A stretch of 64,000 bases of DNA, taken from contig JAJEKV010000050.1 of assembly GCA_021234155.1 (NCBI GenBank), positions 2,117,842 through 2,181,841 on the forward strand. Reading direction: 5' to 3'. Positions 20,389-31,999 of this stretch are shown in pieces. The notes under the pieces were generated by a model. That model searched no databases. It was not told the DNA's origin and worked only from the letters and a program-made list of their open reading frames with translations. Numbering within the stretch: the stretch's first letter is position 1; every line of letters starts with the position of its first letter. This DNA is from Isoetes taiwanensis. Taxonomy: Eukaryota; Streptophyta; Lycopodiopsida; Isoetales; Isoetaceae. A program made the position numbers and the translations under genes.

Positions 20389-22430
20389 CTAAACAAGGAA
20401 GGCTGTCCATGCAGTTTCGTTAGCTTTGAGTGGCATGTTTTGAACAAGGTCAGCGGCTTCGTCGAGCAATCCATGGCGTGCAAGCAAGTCAACAATGCAG
20501 CTGAAGTGTTCAGGTGTTGGGACAATGCGATGAATCTGAGACATCGAACTGAAGTATTGGCAACCTTCAACAACAAGACCCAGTGTGGCTGCAAACAGAA
20601 AGAATGCTAATAAAAGGTAATGTAAGTTGGTGTAATGCCCTGCTCCATCATGGCTGCGAGATAAGAAATGCTTGACATTCGCCCCATTGAGCATATCGGT
20701 AACCATGGCATTCGGAAATTTCATTGGGCCTCCTAACTCTATCAAATGTTTGTTTTAGCATCCTCCAGTCTACCACATTTGCCATACATATTTAATAAAA
20801 TTTTGTCCCTATAATGGCATCTATATTGTTGTCGACTTAGAATGTAAGCATGCACTGTTTTTCCTTGAGCTAGGTCTAGCACAAATGAATATGCATCGAG
20901 GACACTAACAAATGTAATTTCATCCGGTATGATATCTTGTACCGCATTTCATGAAAACAGGTTGTATGGCTTCCTTCTGTGCATCACGTTACGTGCATAT
21001 CTTTGTGATCATGGCGATCCGCGATACCATATTCCTTTGAGGGTTCATGTCAAAAATTCACCTTGCATCATGCACACTGCCACACTTCCCGTACATACTT
21101 AGAAGTGCATTAGCTAGAATAATATCCAGCTCAAATGCATAATTCAAAATCCAAGCATGCATTTGCTTGCACATTGCCATTTCCACAATGTCAGCACACG
21201 CATCAAGCACACTTGCAAAGGCAGTTCTACTTGGCATAAACTTGTACAACCTCATTTGCTGTAGAAGTTGGCACACCTCTTTAACATAACCACGCTTGGC
21301 ATATGCAACAACCATGGAAGCCCACATGTCTAGATTATTTGCCGTTCTATTGAATATACTTATTGCATCATTTAAACTCTTGCATTTGCTATACATGTTC
21401 AAAAGAACATTGTCAAGAACATCATCTGAATCATGTCCACAAAGAACAATACATGCATGAACCTTTTTGCCCTCAACAAGAGAGCATGTGTCCATACAGG
21501 CGTCAAGCATGCTGATAAAGGTTATAGTATCTGGTAATAACCCTTTGAGGAGCATTTGGTCAGAAGCTTGAAGTGCCAGTTTGCCATAACCGTTTTGGGC
21601 ATATATTGCAATTATTGCATTCCAGGAGACAACATCCTGTTTTTGCATTCTAACCAATACTTTTTCAGAATCCTCTATCCAACCAAATTTTCCATACAAG
21701 GTAACAAGTGAATTTGCAATGATGAGGCTTGAAGCACAATTGCGGCTTAACAAACAGGCATGGATAAGCTTCCCTTCTGTGACTGCAGCTAAATACGCAC
21801 AAGTATTAATGATATAAATTCGAGAGGCATCATTTAAGCAACTGTCTTCTGTGAGCATGACATGGAATAACTGAACCACCTCTTTAAAATTACAATTCAG
21901 ACCATAAACTCCGAGCAAGATGTTCCACAAAACTGCATCACAACCTGCTATCCTTTCAAAAATTTCATATGCATCTTTGACACTGCCACATTTACCATAC
22001 ATATGTACTAAAGAAGCCCCTACTACAACATTGGATTGACAATCATGCTCCATGATGAAAGCATGCATTAGTTTTTCCTGTGTTATGGTGGCTGAACACG
22101 TGCATGCATCAAGCATGTTTATCCATGTAACTCACGATGCCGGCATTACCTTTTCTTGTTTTGCATAGCGAGAAAAAAAAAAGTGCAAGGTCTATATAGC
22201 CATTTTTTCCAAATGCTGCAATTATCAAGAGACCACATCTTGACAATGCATTTCAGCAAATACAATTCTTGCATCATTTATGCTACCACACTTTGCATAC
22301 ATATCAACAAGAGTGTATGAAAGCTGCAGTTTTACGCAGCTCTTAACCAGCCACAATGCCAACAGATTGACGCATGTTTTGCCATCGGATTCATGCAATC
22401 AAGCAGAAAGGTTGTCGGATCAAAGTTTTG
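20389..22430 (-). pseudogene. PPR protein pseudogene (PLS-type with E-like C-terminus)
   Basis: The longest open part (22116-21058, 352 codons) is a run of pentatricopeptide repeats with motifs such as SLVHMYGKCGSVKDA, DVVSWNAIIAIYAQNGYGKLAL and TFISMLDAC. PLS-type PPR proteins bind organelle RNA and often direct C-to-U editing. Upstream repeats continue in other frames (DMYAKCGSINDAR near 22290, then AAFGKNGYIDLAL) with an in-frame TGA a few codons before the main frame. Downstream, PDEITFVSVLDAY and LLNMYGKCGRLEDA are in another frame (about 20930-20760). The tail (EGCQYFSSMSQIHR, IVDLLARHGLLDEA, ETAWTAFLV) resembles the E region and ends at a stop at 20389. At least four frame breaks make this a pseudogene. 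No DYW domain follows. Confidence 0.85.
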
Positions 22431-23600
22431 TTACCCATTAAATTCCCTTTTTTTCCCAAAATTTTGCAGTTTGCTTTGACTTTTTTGACGAATTTGCTTG
22501 CCACAGGTTGAGGATGGAGTATTTATCGCCGGATAAAAAACGATTCCTTGTCACATAATCGATGGGAAGCCAAATTTAAGAGACCCAAAACAGAGCAGAA
22601 TAGTTGCTTCCCTTTGAAGGCAAGGATCTAAACAGAATTTATGTCTGATACAACACCGGGATTCTAACATCGTTTGTCGGATTTTTGAGGTGCGAAAGGA
22701 GAAAGCTGCATCCAGGTCCAGAAATTGGGCGAGAGAATTTCTGCCCACACCGGTTACCAGGTTTCCACATTGGCTAACCAGAACATAGTTGACCGCCAAT
22801 TTACCCTTAGTAATGGGTTTTTAGCAGTCAGTGGCATATTCTGGATATATACTGATATATACTTAGAATATGCCATAAACCCAAATAAACAAGGGTTTGC
22901 CCCCTTAGGGGCAACCCAAAAAGCATAATGCTAAACTTAATCTTGGCCTAGATTGGATGTACATCGTTATGATCATAAATTGAAGTAGAGGCAGAAGACT
23001 GGCTCATGTCCTCCTAGCCAGAGATCCCGATTTAATAGATGCAAAACAATTTGGAAGAGGCCCTTCGAGTTATGGCTCAGTGTTTGCACTAACATAAGCT
23101 CTCGGGTATAAATGCATTTTCTATTTGTTGCGAATCTGGCAAGCATCACTCTGCCGAATCAGAAGCCTCAAGTGTTGGCTAAGAAATAAAAGGGAGGCTT
23201 TTGTAGAAATTGCTTAGTAAGCTTAGTTATGCATTCACCATCAACTCTGCAGCTTAGAAATCCCAAGCTTTTAGGGCGAGGAAAGGGCGCTTGTTTTCTA
23301 CATGAATTTCAATATGAGGGTACGAGTATATACCTTCAAAATACTCTATTTTCTTCTCCAGCTCACGAGCCTGGATATCATGCCAAAGAAGAAAACCTGA
23401 GATCAGGTAAAAAAAGGTAGCAAATGAAGTCACTTTCTGCGATTCTTTAAGTCTTCAAATCCACAGCTCGTCGTAAACCAGGCCCTTATCTATAAAAATG
23501 AAGTTTAACATTGAGCTCGGTCAAATTAGCTTGCTGGAGATTCTTTCCTCAGCAATCCAGTTCCTTTTTAGGGCGTAAGATGCATTTTCCTGAGAAAAGC
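22430..23600. other. Spacer with a short segment shared with 19.65 kb
   Basis: No gene is recognised. AGAAAGCTGCATCCAGGTC near 22703 also occurs near 19657 in the same orientation; on the minus strand both give LDLDAAFS. This suggests a small duplicated segment linking the two loci. Other open frames are short and lack domains. Confidence 0.4.
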
Positions 23601-23611
23601 TTGGAAAAGAG

Positions 23612-23812
23612 TCAAGATTCTTGAATGGGGCGACAAAATTTGCTATGGCGCAAAGGAAGCAAAGCTTTTCTTTCTCTTGGATTTCCTGGCCATGGCGCCA
23701 ACCAAATAAGCCATAAAGAAGCAAGAGGTGCACAGAGAATGAAAACAATGAAACCCACAGTGGAATTTGAATCCACAACTCCAAATTCTTGCCCTTTCCG
23801 CTGCCCCAACAC
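23612..23812 (-). CDS. Possible exon for a small membrane protein
   Basis: A minus-strand frame of up to 66 codons. A likely acceptor, TTGGGGCAG|CGG, near 23800 would start it at RKGQEFGVVDSNSTVGF, followed by one hydrophobic span (FIVFILCAPLASLWLIWL) and a short basic tail ending KFCRPIQES. The single span with flanking charged residues looks protein-like, but I cannot name a family and no partner exon is found nearby. It could be chance. Confidence 0.3.
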   Translation of the reverse strand: MLGQRKGQEFGVVDSNSTVGFIVFILCAPLASLWLIWLAPWPGNPRERKALLPLRHSKFCRPIQES

Positions 23813-23899
23813 AAAACCAGGGCCGAACCAGCGCCTTGAATTGAAGTGCCTGCATGCAACTAAGTCGCTTCAAGAACCAAACGTAAATCAAAATTGAAA

Positions 23900-25235
23900 T
23901 TTCCAAAGGAAAAGAAGCCAAAACTAGATCACATGAAATGATTTTTTGCGCCCTATAATGCCAAAGCTAAGCTCCAAAACTGCCCATTTGCACAAACCCT
24001 TTGCCATGTGATTCAGCAAAGGACCAGAGCATCATCTGTTGGAATGTTTTGTGCATACTGTGAAACATTGCAATAGCATTACATTTCAAAAAGCTATTCC
24101 AAATAATCTATTTCAATGAATGCTTTGGATGCTAGACCTCTTGGAGGCTCCGGAATCCCAAGCGAAAGAGCTCTGGATAAGAACAACAACGGATAACAAC
24201 AAAAAGGTGGCGTTGCTTAAAATTTTTCCCTGACTATTTTTGTAATGCTAAATTTTCCCCACTCGGGAATTTAAACATCAAAGGAATCAAATCTTGGTGA
24301 GAATCAAATATATAAGTGTAGAAAAGTGCAAGCTCCTTGGCAATTGAGGCCAAACATATTCAATGAGCTAGAAAATTGAAATTATACCCGATGAGCTGGT
24401 CACTCGCAAGCATTGCATCTTGCTCCATGCATCACGCTTCTCAAAATTGCTAGTATAACATCTAATCTACCAACTAGTAACATATAGAATAACACACAAT
24501 TTTTCAAATCCTATTAATTTAATAATTCCAATATTCCACCTTCAACAAACTTCACTTCCTTATGTTTTAAAACAACACAACTTTTTTAGATCAACATCAA
24601 ACATAACACATATACGATGGCGTCATCACCTCGCCATCACACCTCACAACACATTAAATGATTGTGATGGCATCCACTACAAGAGAATAGCCATTTTTCA
24701 TCACTTTAGTATCACCTAAAATTTCAAGAAGTATTAAGTGATATAAATATCTAGTGACGCTATCAATGACAACATTCTATCATCTATAGCAGCATCAGCA
24801 ACATCATAAATATAGTCAACAATTATATCAGTACTAATTAATGACAATATATGTGTTACTAATAGCGTCATGAATAATATCACGTATTGCATCAATTTTA
24901 CCATCATTTATTACTCCAATGGTGCTAATGACAATATAAGTGTTATAGCTTATATAAGCTAGTTACAGTATCACATATAGCTTCATGTATAGTATCACAT
25001 ATTGACAATATTATATCAGTGTTAGCGTCATGAATAATATCACATATTGCATTAACTTTACCGTCATTTATTACTCCAATAGTTTTAATGATAAAGTAAG
25101 TGTTACAGCTTATGCCAGTTACAATATCACCCATAGCTTCATCTATAGTATCACATATTAATAATACTATATCAGTGCTATCATATGATGCTATATGCAA
25201 TACTATATCAGTGCTATCATATGATGCTATAGTTG
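23900..25235. repeat. AT-rich region ending in a tandemly repeated block
   Basis: From about 24700 the sequence is built from variants of TATCAGTGTTAGCGTCATGA, ATATCACATATTGCAT and ATAGCTTCATGTATAGTATCAC. A unit of roughly 160-180 bp (from about 24860 and about 25030) is repeated with divergence. It ends with a 36-bp tandem pair (starts at 25163 and 25199). Related sequence resumes at 29236, on the far side of the LINE. Confidence 0.7.
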
Positions 25236-25251
25236 TCTAGTTGGGCGCTAG

Positions 25252-26000
25252 TTGGGCGCGCGTTGCGTTTTCGTATGGCTAAGAAAAAAGAGAAGGACGA
25301 GATCCGACGCTCACCGTGGAAACCGACCGAATCTGAAGGGATTCGCCCAATTGGTTGCTCTACTCCATGAATTGAAATCGAGAGGTCTTGGGATTAAGAG
25401 AAGAAGTTTCATCACTCAAAAAGAGTTGCACGATGCTCGGAAAAACACGAAGCTTGGAAAATTCAAAGATGAAGCCATAGTCCAGTCACCAAAAGAAGAT
25501 TATTATACAGTACAAATCCGAATGCTGGAATCGAAGCTGGCAGCCTTAGTTGCAGAGACCACTAGGGAACAGATGCAACTTCATCAAGAACATGTCCGTG
25601 AGAACAAGCCGACCTAGAACTTAGAGCTAAGAACTTGAAGATTTCAGGGCTTGGTAGAGACAAATGATGAAGATATAAACGAGGTAATTAGTCATTGCTT
25701 TAAAGAAATCATGCACATACACGATCCACAATTTGTGTCTGGGAGAAGGGGGAAACACAGTGCGTACACGGACCTATATTAGTCAGATTCAATTCGAAAG
25801 AAGCCCGTGACCGGATCCTTCAAAACAGGATAGCTCTCAAAGGCCATAAGATCTGGTTAGATGTAGACCTGACACCTGCACAACAAGAGTTTAGGAAGAA
25901 GGAATGGAGTAAAGTCAAGGAGGCAAGGGATACAGGAGTAGTGGCTTACCTGGATCAGAATGGAAAAGCTGTGATAACCAAGAAGCAGAGAAGCTAGGAA
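25252..26000 (+). pseudogene. LINE ORF1 (RRM/CTD-type nucleic-acid binding protein), broken
   Basis: The first frame (25252-25617) includes a helical Lys/Glu/Gln-rich segment. Then, in shifting frames, come ELRAKNLKISGLG and NEVISHCFKEIMHIHDP, and finally (about 25780-26000) VRFNSKEARDRIL, KGHKIWLDVDLTPAQQEFR and a stop. This is the arrangement of the L1-type ORF1 RRM and C-terminal domain (transposase_22 family), which coats element RNA. It ends just before the ORF2 start, as expected. At least two frameshifts occur. Confidence 0.6.
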
Positions 26001-26009
26001 TCTCGGGCC

Positions 26010-26663
26010 TTGAAGGTTAGTATGTGGAATGCACACGGTCTTCACCAGGTTAAGATAGCAGCCACTTGGCCAAATTGGGAGCAACAAGATATCCTTCTGT
26101 TCAATGAAACTTGGGAGCATCAGACAAAACCATTACCAGATTTACCAGGGTTTGTTTTAATTGGGAATATCTGGAATAAAAAAGAAAACGCAGTAGGACG
26201 CGGGTTTGGTGGAATAGCAGTATACAGCAAAAAAGAAATCTCATCAGATATAGAACTCGTATCTATAGACAGCAATAAACAATTCATATGGATCAAAATA
26301 AGAGGTCTATATTTAGGGATATGCTATTTTGCTCCACTGTCTGCCAGTACATATGATAAACAAGGGTATGATAGATCAGATCCACTTCGTGAACTTTGTA
26401 TGGAGGTCATGGAATACAGCAAAATAGGAGAAGTAATATTGTTAGGTGATTTCAATGCAAGAACAGGGCAAAGACAATCCATGACATTTGAAGATATTTC
26501 GGATGTCCGGTTACAGGAAGTGGAAGAACCGTGTTATGAAAGAACATCAGAGGATCGGATCATGAACTCGATGGGAGAAAAACTTCTAGAATTATGCACC
26601 ATTTGCAGTTTGAAAATACTGAATGGCACAAGCTTTTTCCGCGTGCGGGAAGTATACATATGA
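26010..26663 (+). CDS. LINE ORF2 endonuclease domain (APE type)
   Basis: 217 codons beginning MKVSMWNAHGL, matching the opening SxWNxxGL of apurinic-type endonucleases. FNETW (metal-binding Glu), GRGFGGIAVYSK, ICYFAP, LLGDFNARTG and LCTICSLKILNG follow in canonical order. The domain nicks target DNA to prime reverse transcription. The frame ends at FFRVREVYI; the remaining part (IDYLIFGRAD, then GIDHKPIFLELK with the final catalytic His) continues in another frame at 26673-26800. So this is an otherwise well-kept domain with one late frameshift. Confidence 0.8.
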   Translation: MKVSMWNAHGLHQVKIAATWPNWEQQDILLFNETWEHQTKPLPDLPGFVLIGNIWNKKENAVGRGFGGIAVYSKKEISSDIELVSIDSNKQFIWIKIRGLYLGICYFAPLSASTYDKQGYDRSDPLRELCMEVMEYSKIGEVILLGDFNARTGQRQSMTFEDISDVRLQEVEEPCYERTSEDRIMNSMGEKLLELCTICSLKILNGTSFFRVREVYI

Positions 26664-26869
26664 AAATCATCTTTGGTTCCAAAGACAATAGATTATCTTA
26701 TCTTTGGAAGGGCGGATCGGATCAACAATTTCGAATTGGAAGCCGCTACAGGAATCGATCACAAACCCATATTCTTGGAACTTAAGATCACGGCCGGAAG
26801 GAAGAATGAAGCTCAATTCGTCCGAGACTCAAGATTAATCAAAGCTGGAAAGAATCATATGCAAGGCAG

Positions 26870-28171
26870 GTGGAAGAAACAATGGCATCCGTAGAGTGGC
26901 GAGGGAAACTTGTTCCAGATGTCAACCAACTCTCACAAGTGCTGCTGCAAGCTGCAAAACAGGTTTTTGGCTTAACAAGAAAACGTTCGCAAAGCAAACC
27001 AATCAATGCATGGTGGGATGCAGACTGTCAGAAGGCAAGAGAGGCATTGCCACAGGGATGTGTTCACAAACCAAAGTGGTACAGATCGTACTTGAGGCAG
27101 AAAAAGAGAGCTTATTTTAAGACAAGACAGTTGAATCTAGAAGCACAAATTAAGGAAAACCCACGATTTTTTTGGAAAGCTCTACAGGGAAACGCAGATA
27201 CACTGGACCGACCAAAGACGATCACGATCGATGGGTTTGGTTAGGTCAATATACAATATAGGCGGGATCGAGAACATGCAATTCTCAGCCCGGACATAGA
27301 TCTCTTCTCTCAGATCGTATGTATGAGACACTATCAAGCATGAAAAATGGCAAAGCACATGATGTGCAAGGCATTTGCATAGATTTGCTTTAAATGGGGG
27401 CATTCATACTCTCACAAAACTTACCAGTGTGTTAAATCAAAGCATTAGAGAAGGGCTGCGCGGAAAGAGTGGACGATAAATCGAGTGCATCAATATACAA
27501 GGGAGGAGATAAAAATCAAGTCCGAATTACCGCACAATCTTAATCGGCATATACATACACAAAGCATTAGGAGCATTCTTGAGAGAAAACTTAGTACACG
27601 GGCGTAAGATCATGACAAGCGAGCTCCATCACAAGCTGGCTTTAGGAGAGAACATAATACTTTAGATCACGCCACACGCCGTGTTCTTATTGAACAAGCT
27701 AAAGCACCGAACGGGGCCCTATATGTGGCTTTCGTGGATTTCCGAAAGCGTTTGACTTGTCCCCAAGAAAGGAATTGGGAGAAAGAATGGTGCAGCTAGG
27801 AGTCCCGGATGAACTCAAAGGGCGGTCTCAGCTTTACTACGAGGTGTTGGTAACACTATCCCAAGATACATCTACCCCGATAAAGAACAATATAGGTGTT
27901 CGTCAAGGCTGCCCGCTATCTCCAACATTATTTGGCTTATTCATTGATGAACTTGATGAGTGGATGCAGGGAAATCATCATGCAGTACCAGGACTTGGAC
28001 AATATGTGGTCCAATTCTTCGCTTTATGCGGACGATGTAGTTTCACTGGTGAAAAAGAGACATGTCCTTCAAGCACACCTTGATAGGTTAGAGCAATTTT
28101 GTATGGCAAGGAAAATGAAAGTCAATGTGAAGAAACCAAAATTATGCAATTTGGAACACGAGATAAGCTAG
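26870..28171 (+). pseudogene. LINE ORF2 reverse transcriptase domain, broken
   Basis: After a linker (26870-27244, with NAWWDADCQKAR and KKRAYFKTRQ) the RT blocks appear across frames: QAGFRREHNTLDHAT (about 27640), ALYVAFVDFRK (27715, containing the first catalytic Asp), IGVRQGCPLSPTLFGLFIDE (27890-27950), and SLYADDVVSL (28020-28050, the catalytic YADD box). KMKVNVKKPK follows. Key catalytic residues survive although frames are interrupted around 27245-27640 and near 28010. Confidence 0.75.
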
Positions 28172-28929
28172 ATTTCACATACAAAGGAGAAAATATAGAA
28201 ACGTGGAGTGTTTCAAGTATTTGGGCATAGATTTTTCCGCAAAATACACATGGAAGGGTGTGTATTGAGAGAAGGGTGACAGTGGAAAATCTGCTCTATA
28301 TGCCATGCTTTCGAAATGTGTTAAGCTTTTCTCCGGGATTGGGATCTCGGGAAAATGCTTTTCAAGGTTTTGGAACAGACGGTAGTGATCCTTTATGGGT
28401 CACCAATCTGGGACCCAGAATATCTCGTAAATTATGGGGGGGCGGTCGAATCTGTTCGGGAAGCTATTTATCTGCGGAGAATTAGGCATTAAACATACTA
28501 TTCCATATGCAATCATTACAGCGAGACCGGCATGTTCCCTCTTGATTTGGAAGCTTTGTATCGAACAATCAATTTAGTTAACGCAATTGAAAAACAATCG
28601 GAAAGTAGACTCTCCTTTCAAGCACTACAAAGCTCAAAAGAGCAGGGATGGTTCAGGGATATGCAGGGAATGGGCCAAGAAATGGGGGTCACACATGCAA
28701 CCTGGTAGAAAGGGAAAAGAGGAAACACGAAGTTTTGCTTGAAGGGCTGGCCATAAACAAACTTTGGGCCACACCCGGCGCGGGGATGTCGCATTACAAA
28801 AAACGATGAACACTATGTTGGACTATATGGGCGAGGCATACCTATCCGCCACATGCCCGGAAGAACCGGACAAGTGATCTCCGGATCTGGGGTCAGCTCA
28901 CAAATTGGAAATCGAAGTGGGCGGATGGC

Positions 28930-29010
28930 TCAAAATACCCATTGAGAATCAGATTCTGCAAGTTGTGTGACTTGGCATGTGTAGAAGATGAAAATCATGT
29001 TTTCTTTGTG
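28930..29010 (+). pseudogene. LINE C-terminal zinc-finger remnant
   Basis: FCKLCDLACVEDENHVFFVV reads as a C-x2-C...H pattern like the zf-RVT or CCHC motif that closes many LINE ORF2 proteins. The final Cys is not evident. It lies between the RT domain and the TAA tail, as expected. Confidence 0.55.
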
Positions 29011-29346
29011 GTGCTCGGCTTATCTGAATGATATCAGGAGAAAGGTACAACATTCATGTTGGAAGATTGATTCCCTCTTTACATTAGATTTAGAAGAAAC
29101 CTGGATGTTATATTAAAACAATAGATGAACATCGTTCATTCCTATTGAGAACCTTGTGAAAATAATGTGCATTTTTCGGGCTCTTTGGCCTTCAAGGCCC
29201 TACGAGGCGATGATATAATAATAATAATAATAAATAATACTATATCAAGATTGCTATCATATGATGCTATATGTTTCAATAATAGCATCATGGATAATAT
29301 CACGACTTACATTACTTTTATTTTCAATACTTGTTGTAATTTTGAT

Positions 29347-29480
<134 letters not shown>

Positions 29481-29499
29481 CAAGTGTTAATGCGTAATA

Positions 29500-30900
29500 T
29501 AATTTGTAATGGCACTATCTTTTAGACAAAGTACACAAAATAATATTATTAGAACAAAAAAGAAAAATATTTTATAGGCTCCCAAGTGTCAATTCATCTC
29601 TTATATCGACATGTGCAATATCCTCTAGTTCATCATCACCAAGGTGTAGATGCAGTAAATGTGGCGCCTCATTACCAATCTCTTCATTTTCATACATCAT
29701 AATCTAGGATATTATTATTTAGTGACTTTTTCAACTGAATTGCTGCAATCATCACTCGAATCACGATCATCTACTTCATCATCTGCCATTTGATTGTTCC
29801 CATCGTGGTTGCTTCTTCACTTCAGACAGAGGCTCCTGTAAAAAGAAAGTTTGGAGGGTTTGAGTTGACACTGTGGTTAAAACAAAATGGTGCAGTTCAA
29901 GCAAAGGTTTTAAACGGCTTAAAGAAAATTGTCCTAAAATGTGTCAGGAGGAAAATTCGAATCCCCTTATTCTCCTCTTCCCCGATCTGGCATCCACAAA
30001 ATAGGATTCTGGGTTGCAATACTAAATCAACTCCCAAGAAATGGCAAAGGCCACCTAAATTTGTTGATAAAATCATAGTCAACGCATGGAGCTTGAAAAA
30101 TCGTGGAAAGGGTTTTTTTTTGTGTGGCCTAAAAAGCATGTTTGCCCTAATATATGGACGCTATAATAGAGAGTATGTAACTGAATTTGGCATGGCCAAG
30201 GTAGCCGGATTGAGTGGGGGAAGGACCCACTTCAGCCATGTACAGTGGTGGGGGCAGGACCCATCTGGGTGTGTTGTAAATTGTCCCATAAGCTCCGGCT
30301 TTCCGTGGACGTTAAGACCAATTATTATTATTATTTTTTTTTTTTTTTTTTTTTTGTCTTTAAGATTGACCATATTGTCTTGGATGTTGGCAGGGGTTGT
30401 TTTATCAAATGTTGTAGGCCCAATGAATAGAAGGGGCTTATCGTGTACTTTGCTATTGCTTGCTTCAACATCATCCTTCTGGTGGTGCAGGCTACTTGTT
30501 CAATAGAGGTACATCAAAAAGCTTGAAATGCTGAGAAGAATTAATAAAGCTATATTAGGATCAAATATATATTAGATTTGCACTGCTCAAATATTTGGCT
30601 CAGGATGAAATATGCTATCATGTTAATATGCTACCAAATTTGCAGAAATGCATGTTTTACTTGCATTATGTCTCCTTTTTTTTTGGGGAGGGGGAGGGAG
30701 GGAGAAAAGGAAGATTTTCTATCAAATATATCAATTTACATAAGTAACAATGATAGGTTATAGGGTCATCGACCTTACACCTGCTGCTATAAATAGAAGT
30801 GTTGTAAAAATAGATCCAGCGCTACACATAAGGAACCATAAAGGAACCTCTGGAGGGCTTCTACAGAATACCCTGTATCAAAACCGTGTTGTATCTCCTA
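29500..30900. other. Stretch with simple repeats and no recognised gene
   Basis: It holds a 238-codon plus-strand frame (29790-30506), but its sequence shows no domain and runs through an (ATT)n/T22 tract (30321-30355), so I do not call it a gene. A short repeat at 30215-30270 recurs inverted at 49.3-49.5 kb. The G-run GGGGAGGGGGAGGGAGGG at 30685-30702 can form a quadruplex. Confidence 0.5.
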
Positions 30901-30921
30901 CTGTCAAATCAGACTCCAAGT

Positions 30922-31242
30922 TTATTGTATGTCCAGAAGGAAGAGGTCGGGGTCCAGATCGTCCTCGTCACCATCTATGATCACCAGGTCTGTGGCCACT
31001 AGGTCAACTTGCCAGCCAATTTTGTTCCAGTCAGGGTGGAAGGCAAAGAACCACAGGGGGGCCGTGTCAGAGAAGAAAATATGGGCCTCACCATGAGCGT
31101 CCTGCTTGGCCTTGTGATGATAGAACATATCGATGAAATGTAAGAATTGCCCTTCAGTAAGCAACCTGTCATAACTAAACAGAAATCTATCTAACATGAA
31201 AGCTTGATAACCATTAAGCAGGAAGGGTTTGCGCTTTTGCAA
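30922..31242 (-). CDS. Hypothetical protein with acidic C-terminus
   Basis: 106 codons, MQKRKPFLLNGYQAF to a stop. It is rich in aromatic residues (FLHFIDMFYHHK, PLWFFAFHPDW) and ends with an Asp-rich tail (DGDEDDLDPDLF). No family is recognised. It lies directly downstream of a LINE C-terminal remnant on the same strand and may belong to that element's 3' region. No frame break is seen inside it. Confidence 0.3.
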   Translation of the reverse strand: MQKRKPFLLNGYQAFMLDRFLFSYDRLLTEGQFLHFIDMFYHHKAKQDAHGEAHIFFSDTAPLWFFAFHPDWNKIGWQVDLVATDLVIIDGDEDDLDPDLFLLDIQ

Positions 31243-31379
31243 ATCTTAATCTATAGTAGAAAATAGTTGTTAAAGATCTCTGTTGCAACCGCATAGTCTA
31301 AGAGGTCAGGAAGATTTGGCTTATAACTCATCCTCAATGTGTTTTGAACACCACAAAATGATCATTAGTAAGAAGCATA

Positions 31380-31760
31380 TCATTACATAAGAAGATATCA
31401 TAAAAACCCTCAAATTTTCCTATAGATAACCACGGCTATAAGCTTTATCCTTCTTTCTATTTTTATGAGCCATAGCAATTTTGGATAATTCTATTTGAAA
31501 AGCTACTTTTATCCAAGTCACATCAACCCTATGGTTTGAATAATTGACCCTATTCCTGTGTTTCCAAATTACCCAAAGGATTGTTTGTTTGATTGCATTA
31601 AGAAATCTGTTGGAGCCTTTTAGCAGGTCTATAAGGTTCGCCTAGTTACCTTCATTATAACCTTTCACCCTCAGATAGCTGTCCAGCCATCTCCAGAACT
31701 CCCGTATCTTAGGGCAATAATGTGACGGGCCTGGCCAGTTAACCTTTATGGTAACTGGAG
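31380..31760 (-). mobile_element. LINE ORF2 C-terminal remnant
   Basis: Minus-strand frames read REFWRWLDSYLRVKGYNEGN and, after a break, NRFLNAIKQTILWVIWKHRN followed by VNYSN. This W.iWkhRN signature is typical of the end of plant LINE ORF2 proteins. The preceding RT domain is not present here. Confidence 0.6.
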
Positions 31761-31955
31761 ATCCCATCAATCTCGACCATTGGATCTACTTAAGCTTAAA
31801 AACTTAAGAAATTAACTCATGCATCCACAACAATAACACTTAGGTAAAGAATTTAATCTTTGTACATATTCTAAGGTTCCAAACATGTACTTGCCCATTA
31901 CTCAGCAATATCCCCCCACACTATGAATGATCTTAATAATTGTAACTTCAAGCCC

Positions 31956-31960
<5 letters not shown>

Positions 31961-31986
<26 letters not shown>

Positions 31987-31997
31987 GTAATAATAAT
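31961..31997. repeat. (TAA)n microsatellite
   Basis: TAA repeated 12 times with one TAG interruption. It could be the tail of an old LINE insertion or simple repeat expansion. Confidence 0.85.
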
Positions 31998-31999
31998 CA

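Larger units (their letters stand above)
25236..29235 (+). mobile_element. Near full-length LINE with (TAA)n tail
   Basis: ORF1, ORF2 endonuclease, reverse transcriptase and C-terminal zinc-finger regions lie in order on the plus strand, followed by a GATGATATAATAATAATAAT-type tail (29206-29235) instead of poly(A). The element splits an AT-rich repeat. AATACTATATCAGTGCTATC, continuing to ATGATGCTATA, lies immediately left (25199-25231) and again, slightly changed, immediately right (29236-29271), consistent with a target-site duplication of about 33-36 bp. An 11-bp near-duplicate, CTAGTTGGGCG, marks the 5' end. Frame breaks in ORF1 and the RT domain mean this copy is probably dead. TAA tails are known for I-type LINEs; the lineage needs a phylogeny. 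Confidence 0.8.

Noticed and set aside
29790-30506. 238-codon plus-strand open frame.
   Set aside because: It runs through an (ATT)n and T22 tract and a dispersed repeat, shows no domain, and has no splice or composition support.
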